In this document: one piece after another, positions 60,490-64,000 of the stretch
Position numbering within the stretch: the first letter of the stretch is position 1
How the letters are laid out: every line of letters begins with the position of its first letter
NCBI GenBank assembly: GCA_951799405.1
Contig: OX637361.1
Coordinates: 10,948,170-11,012,169 of the forward strand
Source of the DNA: Agapetus fuscipes
Lineage: Eukaryota > Arthropoda > Insecta > Trichoptera > Glossosomatidae
Direction: 5' to 3'
DNA: 64,000 bases
Program-made: the position numbers and the translations under genes
Notes under the pieces: generated by a model
Databases searched by the model: none
What the model was told of the DNA's origin: nothing
The model's input: only the letters and a program-made list of their open reading frames with translations

Positions 60490-61884
60490 ATAAATTGACA
60501 ATATTTTTAGTGCCGTTTTGTGAATTCACTGCAAGGGCACTGCAGAGCCATAGCCCCTCCCGAACAAGCATGTCTTCAATCCTGACTTAAATGCACTTGT
60601 ACTCTCCTCAGCTCTCAGCTCGTGTGGTAAGGCATTCCACAGCAGAGGGCCAGCAATGCAAAAAGCACGATCTAAATAATTGGCCATGTTGCTTCTGCAG
60701 GGAACCCTGAATCTATTCACAGCAGTACTGCATGCAGACCTCAGAGTACCCCGCCTACCCTCTACTGTGTCCCCCACACATAGCTCTGAGATATACAGTG
60801 GCGCAATGTTCTGCGAGGACTTAAATACAGTTAAGCAGACCTTGTACTCCACCCTCTCCTTTATTTTCAGCCAATGAAGCTGATCCCTGAGTGAGGGTGT
60901 GATGTGCTCAGTAATTTTTAAATTACAGATCAAACGTGCCGCAGCATTAAGCACAGATTGAAGTCTGCCCAGCTGTACAAGTGGCAAGCCACTGTATATC
61001 CCATTACAGTAATCAAGCCGGGAGAGCACAAATGCAGCAACAAGAGCCTTGGTTTCCTCGACTGGCAAGCATCTCCTGATGCTCCTGATCAATCTGATCT
61101 GGAACATTCCAGCACTTACTGTTTTTGATATTTGGGTTTCCAGTGAAAGTCCAGAATCTATATATACTCCAAGAAATTTTAAGATTGAGGATGGTTTGAT
61201 ACTCACACCCTCAATAGGAATAGAGTTAGTCCCACAAAGGTGCTGTCTGCGCGGGGAAGAGATCCACATTATCTCTGTCTTAGATGGATTAAGTTTAAGC
61301 TTACAATGTGCCATCCATCGCGCAATTTCCCCTATACATCCTACTATGTCATTTTCCAGCAGATGTTTCTGATCAGGATCAGCAAACCTGTATAATATGC
61401 GGTCATCCGCATATCCATGGGATAAGAAGCCCCACTTATTTGTTATCCTGTCAATGGAATTTATATATAAGATAAATAATATAGGTCCGAGTACGGAACC
61501 CTGCGGCACCCCATATTTGACAGGATAGAGTGAAGATTCTGTTCCACCATAACATACGGACTGCCAGCGATCAGACAAATAGGATACCAGCCAGTCAAGC
61601 GAACCATTACAAAAACCAAACTCTATGGACAGCTTATCAACCAGCATTGCATGATCCACTGTATCAAATGCAGCGCTCATATCGAGTGTGGATAGTAAAG
61701 CCACCTTTCCACCTTCGACACCAGAAATTAAGTCAGACAATACTCTTAGCATAACAGTCTCCGTGGAGTGGTTCGCTCGATATGCACTCTGCGTTACAGA
61801 AAGGAGATTATTTGATTTTATATATTGCATGATCTGAGATGATACAACACGTTCAAGCACTTTAGAAATAATGGGCAGATTTGA
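60490..61884 (-). mobile_element. L2-1, 5'-truncated L2/CR1-type LINE
   Basis: It runs from the RT N-terminal motif (SNLPIISKVLERVV) at 61884 to a 3' UTR with CAGTGCCCTTGCAGTGAATT, CACAAAACGGCACT. It is placed in the ATTATAG linker between two sister R245 copies. Another copy of its 3' end sits at the tail of a different R245 (50983). Confidence 0.85.
60526..61881 (-). CDS. L2-like reverse transcriptase, C-terminal ORF part
   Basis: An open frame of about 450 codons without stops. It has SAYRANHSTETVMLRVLSDL, LDMSAAFDTVD (first catalytic Asp), GVPQGSVLGPILFILYIN and YADDRILY (catalytic YADD). The C-terminal domain carries LSRLDYCNGIYSGLP, LHWLKIKERVEYKV and GPLLWNALPHELR, ending near SAVPLQ. 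The endonuclease and the upstream RT part are lost to 5' truncation, so the copy is not autonomous. The motif set is that of the L2/CR1 group; finer placement is uncertain. The intact frame suggests a recent insertion. Confidence 0.9.
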   Translation of the reverse strand, partial: NLPIISKVLERVVSSQIMQYIKSNNLLSVTQSAYRANHSTETVMLRVLSDLISGVEGGKVALLSTLDMSAAFDTVDHAMLVDKLSIEFGFCNGSLDWLVSYLSDRWQSVCYGGTESSLYPVKYGVPQGSVLGPILFILYINSIDRITNKWGFLSHGYADDRILYRFADPDQKHLLENDIVGCIGEIARWMAHCKLKLNPSKTEIMWISSPRRQHLCGTNSIPIEGVSIKPSSILKFLGVYIDSGLSLETQISKTVSAGMFQIRLIRSIRRCLPVEETKALVAAFVLSRLDYCNGIYSGLPLVQLGRLQSVLNAAARLICNLKITEHITPSLRDQLHWLKIKERVEYKVCLTVFKSSQNIAPLYISELCVGDTVEGRRGTLRSACSTAVNRFRVPCRSNMANYLDRAFCIAGPLLWNALPHELRAEESTSAFKSGLKTCLFGRGYGSAVPLQ

Positions 61885-62162
61885 TTATATAGATTATAGA
61901 TATAGATTATAGATAGACTTATAGGTTGGTATGAGGCTGACCACCCATACAGTAAAAAATGGTTTACTTTGCCAATGTCACCCCTGTTTCAAGGAAGGTC
62001 GGCAAAAGTTGTGGGGCTTATGTTCATTTGAGGTTAGGATTTTATTTGTAATTAGGTACGCATTCAGCATTTGTAAGCGCGAACTACACGTGTTGGTTTG
62101 TGGGCATACATCTGAGAGCTTTAAATGAATATATCCTTGCAACTTAGATTATAGATTATTAT
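61885..62162 (+). repeat. ATTATAG linker plus R245, right of L2-1
   Basis: ATAGATTATAGATATAGATT leads into ACTTATAGGTTGGTATGAGG without the TTCCTTG start. The copy ends CTTGCAACTTAGATTATAG. The linker suggests a head-to-tail R245 dimer that L2-1 later split. Confidence 0.85.
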
Positions 62163-62166
62163 AGAC

Positions 62167-62290
62167 ACATCTGTTGAACCAGGGTCAAAGTTATGGACAA
62201 ATGACCCAGGCGGGGATCGAACCAACGTTGCTCTATTCCAAACACGCTAGAAAGATCAGCCCGCTTGGCCCCCTCGGCCATAACACCGAC
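62167..62290 (-). mobile_element. SINE-C right part (head)
   Basis: GTCGGTGTTATGGCCGAGG at 62290 through GTTCGATCCCCGCCTGGGTC to CTGGTTCAACAGATGT. It complements the piece at 60138, with about 60 bases missing between them. Confidence 0.85.
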
Positions 62291-62603
62291 TTATTTATGT
62301 ACCTTTATGCTACCCACCAATATTATAAAGAATTCTCATCAGCTATAACTATAGGCTATAACTAATACCTATACCTACCTAAATATTTATATTGCATATT
62401 CACATAACAATACCTTAAAGTTAAAACTGAAGAAGGTTTCTCAGATAAATGCATATTTTTTCCTGTTGTCTACAAGAAAAACCGTCAAAAAATAAAAAAA
62501 ATCCTGAAGTTTATAAGTTTTTCATGAGCACTTCCTTTTAATTAGTTCACTTACTATGAGAAGTTTTCTCAAATCACTGAACTAGCACTTATTTAGTTTT
62601 ACC
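62291..62603. other. A+T-rich spacer
   Basis: No recognised feature. Confidence 0.35.
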
Positions 62604-62712
62604 TTTGAGTTGGCGATATGTGACTCTAAACTGATAAAAAAACTACCTACACAATTGACATAAGTGCGTCTTTTTCACTCAATATAAAGTCGCTATGCTA
62701 ACGTTTAAAATA
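62604..62712. mobile_element. MITE-7 fragment joined to SINE-B
   Basis: GCGATATGTGACTCTAAACT, AATTGACATAAGTGCG, GTCGCTATGCTAACG. The right end is cut at AAAATACCGG, which is also SINE-B sequence. Confidence 0.75.
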
Positions 62713-62820
62713 CCGGCAAGTCTTACTCAGCCTCCACAAGAAATGAGAACTAGCCCTTTTGTGAGCTGGGACATCCCAACTTCAAGTGACGTGATAGGCG
62801 TTAACCCGGCCCTTAGATTT
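62704..62820 (+). mobile_element. SINE-B middle fragment
   Basis: AAAATACCGGCAAGTCTTAC, CTCCACAAGAAATGAGAACT, GAGCTGGGACATCCCAACTT. Confidence 0.75.
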
Positions 62821-62834
62821 AGCCTTAACCGCCT

Positions 62835-62945
62835 GCATTACAGATCAACCGCCATTTTTTTCGGTCCTTGCATACTTCGTTCATTTAATCCAGAGTCATA
62901 ACCTTTTTCATGCAAGCTCTCCTTTTGTTATGACTCTGGCACATA
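62835..62945 (-). mobile_element. RTE-2 C-terminal fragment, minus
   Basis: Reversed, it reads CATAACAAAAGGAGAGCTTG and TGAAAAAGGTTATGACTCTG, matching 21133-21175. Confidence 0.75.
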
Positions 62946-63484
62946 ATAAAAAAAGAAATATTGGCTACTACTTACATCTCGTCATCCATTATATTTAACT
63001 TGCCTACCTACATAACGCCTGCGAGAAGACCTGTTACATTAATAGTAGGTATCGATTACGAGTAAATTACTCCCACTTAAAACTGTGACAACTGCAATTA
63101 AGGCCCGCTCTCTAAAATGACGCATTTTTTTCGTAGGTACGCAACATTGTTGCCAGTTGCAAATAATACGTCATTTTGGTTCATCAAATTAATCGCAAAA
63201 TTATTCAAAAAATGTACGCATACACTTTAGCCAATAATTTAATTTTTATTTAAAATTAAATACTTCATAAAATGTACATTATCAACCCAACAATTTTGTA
63301 CATTTTTTTTGGAGATTCCTTGTTAAATTTTGAAACATGGTTTTTCACATATTTAAAAAAAATAAGACGTTTTTAATACGAGTATTTCTCGAAAAAAAAT
63401 ATTTTTGAGCTTTTATTTGCAGTATTTCCATAAAATTCTTTGCACCTAAAAAATATCATCATTATCAAGCCATCACATGTAAGG
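62946..63484. other. A+T-rich spacer
   Basis: No recognised feature. Confidence 0.35.
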
Positions 63485-63671
63485 TCATGCTTACACATTG
63501 TTCATATTAAATATATAACCATAAGCAAACACGTGTAAGTTCGCGATTTCACTTCCTGGATATGTACTTACAAAATAAGAACCCAAATCTTAAATAACCA
63601 ATAACCCGGCAACACTTGCCGCGCTTTCCTGAAACTGGGGTGACATAAGTCATAAATCAACCAATTCTTTA
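63485..63671 (-). repeat. R245 copy, minus, diverged
   Basis: GCAAACACGTGTAAGTTCGC, AACACTTGCCGCGCTTTCCT, GGGGTGACATAAG, breaking at TTCTTTACAG where RTE-2 starts. Confidence 0.7.
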
Positions 63672-64000
63672 CAGGAAGAAGTGGCGGCTAATCTGCAATG
63701 CTGATTTGTAATGTTGGTTTATTAGTTTGCTAAATTTTTTGCTTAGGAATTTTTTGCCTTTTTTTGTATGGATTTATTTTTAAAGTTTTGTCGTTTTTTT
63801 ATACTTAAATGTTATTTATTACTCGTATTCCTTGACTTATAAGTTGGTATGAGGCTGACCACCCATACTGTAAAAAATGGTTCACTTTGCCAATGTCACC
63901 CCGGTTTCAGGGAATGTTGGCAAGAGCTGCAGGGCTTATGTTCATTTGAGGTTTGGATTTTATTTGTAAGTACACAATCAGCATTTGTAAGCGCGAACCA
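63672..64000 (+). mobile_element. RTE-2 3' end with R245, cut by the window edge
   Basis: GGAAGAAGTGGCGGCTAATC (RKKWRLIC codons), stop near 63708, the same 118-bp 3' UTR, then R245 from TTCCTTGACTTATAAGTTGG. Only about 55 bases of coding sequence remain. Confidence 0.9.

Overview
This is A+T-rich animal DNA built almost entirely of nested and abutting transposable elements. No host protein-coding gene can be assigned with confidence. The RTE-type and L2/CR1-type LINEs, several tRNA-derived SINE families, foldback MITEs and many GTAGGTACCTAC-type microsatellite palindromes suggest an arthropod, probably an insect and possibly a lepidopteran. That placement is an inference from sequence style.

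The dominant component is a repeat of about 245 bp, called R245 here. It begins TTCCTTGACTTATAGGTTGG and ends GCAACTTAGATTA followed by short ATTAG or ATTATAG tandem repeats. About 40 whole or partial copies lie on both strands. One insertion (20261-21611), bounded by a 6-bp target-site duplication, shows that R245 is also the 3' end of an RTE-type LINE (RTE-2). Because most solitary copies start at the same base, R245 looks like a non-autonomous partner of RTE-2. Diverged copies also form a tandem array at 13.8-16.0 kb.

Coding capacity is limited to LINEs. RTE-1 (29.48-33.31 kb) is apparently full length, with one intact 1107-codon endonuclease/reverse-transcriptase frame, short possible target duplications and a CAAGATGGCG motif at its very 5' end. 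A 5'-truncated but open RTE-2 lies at 20.3-21.2 kb, and a 5'-truncated but open L2-like reverse transcriptase lies on the minus strand at 60.5-61.9 kb. Many short RTE 3' fragments (several families), L2 3' ends and a further LINE type (LINE-X) are scattered through the window.

There are three main SINE families. SINE-A has a tRNA-like head and a tail shared with L2-like 3' UTRs; two copies carry a 5S rRNA head fused upstream (27.2 and 46.5 kb). SINE-B has a tRNA-like head and a TTAGTTGCG tail. SINE-C has a tRNA-like head containing GTTATGGCCGAGG. At least eight inverted-repeat (MITE-like) families are visible. A further small element, inserted with clear target-site duplications at 11.7 and 36.1 kb, carries a hammerhead-ribozyme-like core; a second, different hammerhead-like motif lies at 18.85 kb. 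These resemble Penelope-type long terminal segments or retrozymes.

A few GC-rich islands (left edge, 6.0, 35.8, 47.4, 55.1 and 57.2 kb) do not match the repeats and are the best places to look for host promoters or first exons. The 35.8 kb island has an RFX X-box beside an NRF-1-type palindrome. The 55.1 kb island ends at a good splice donor.
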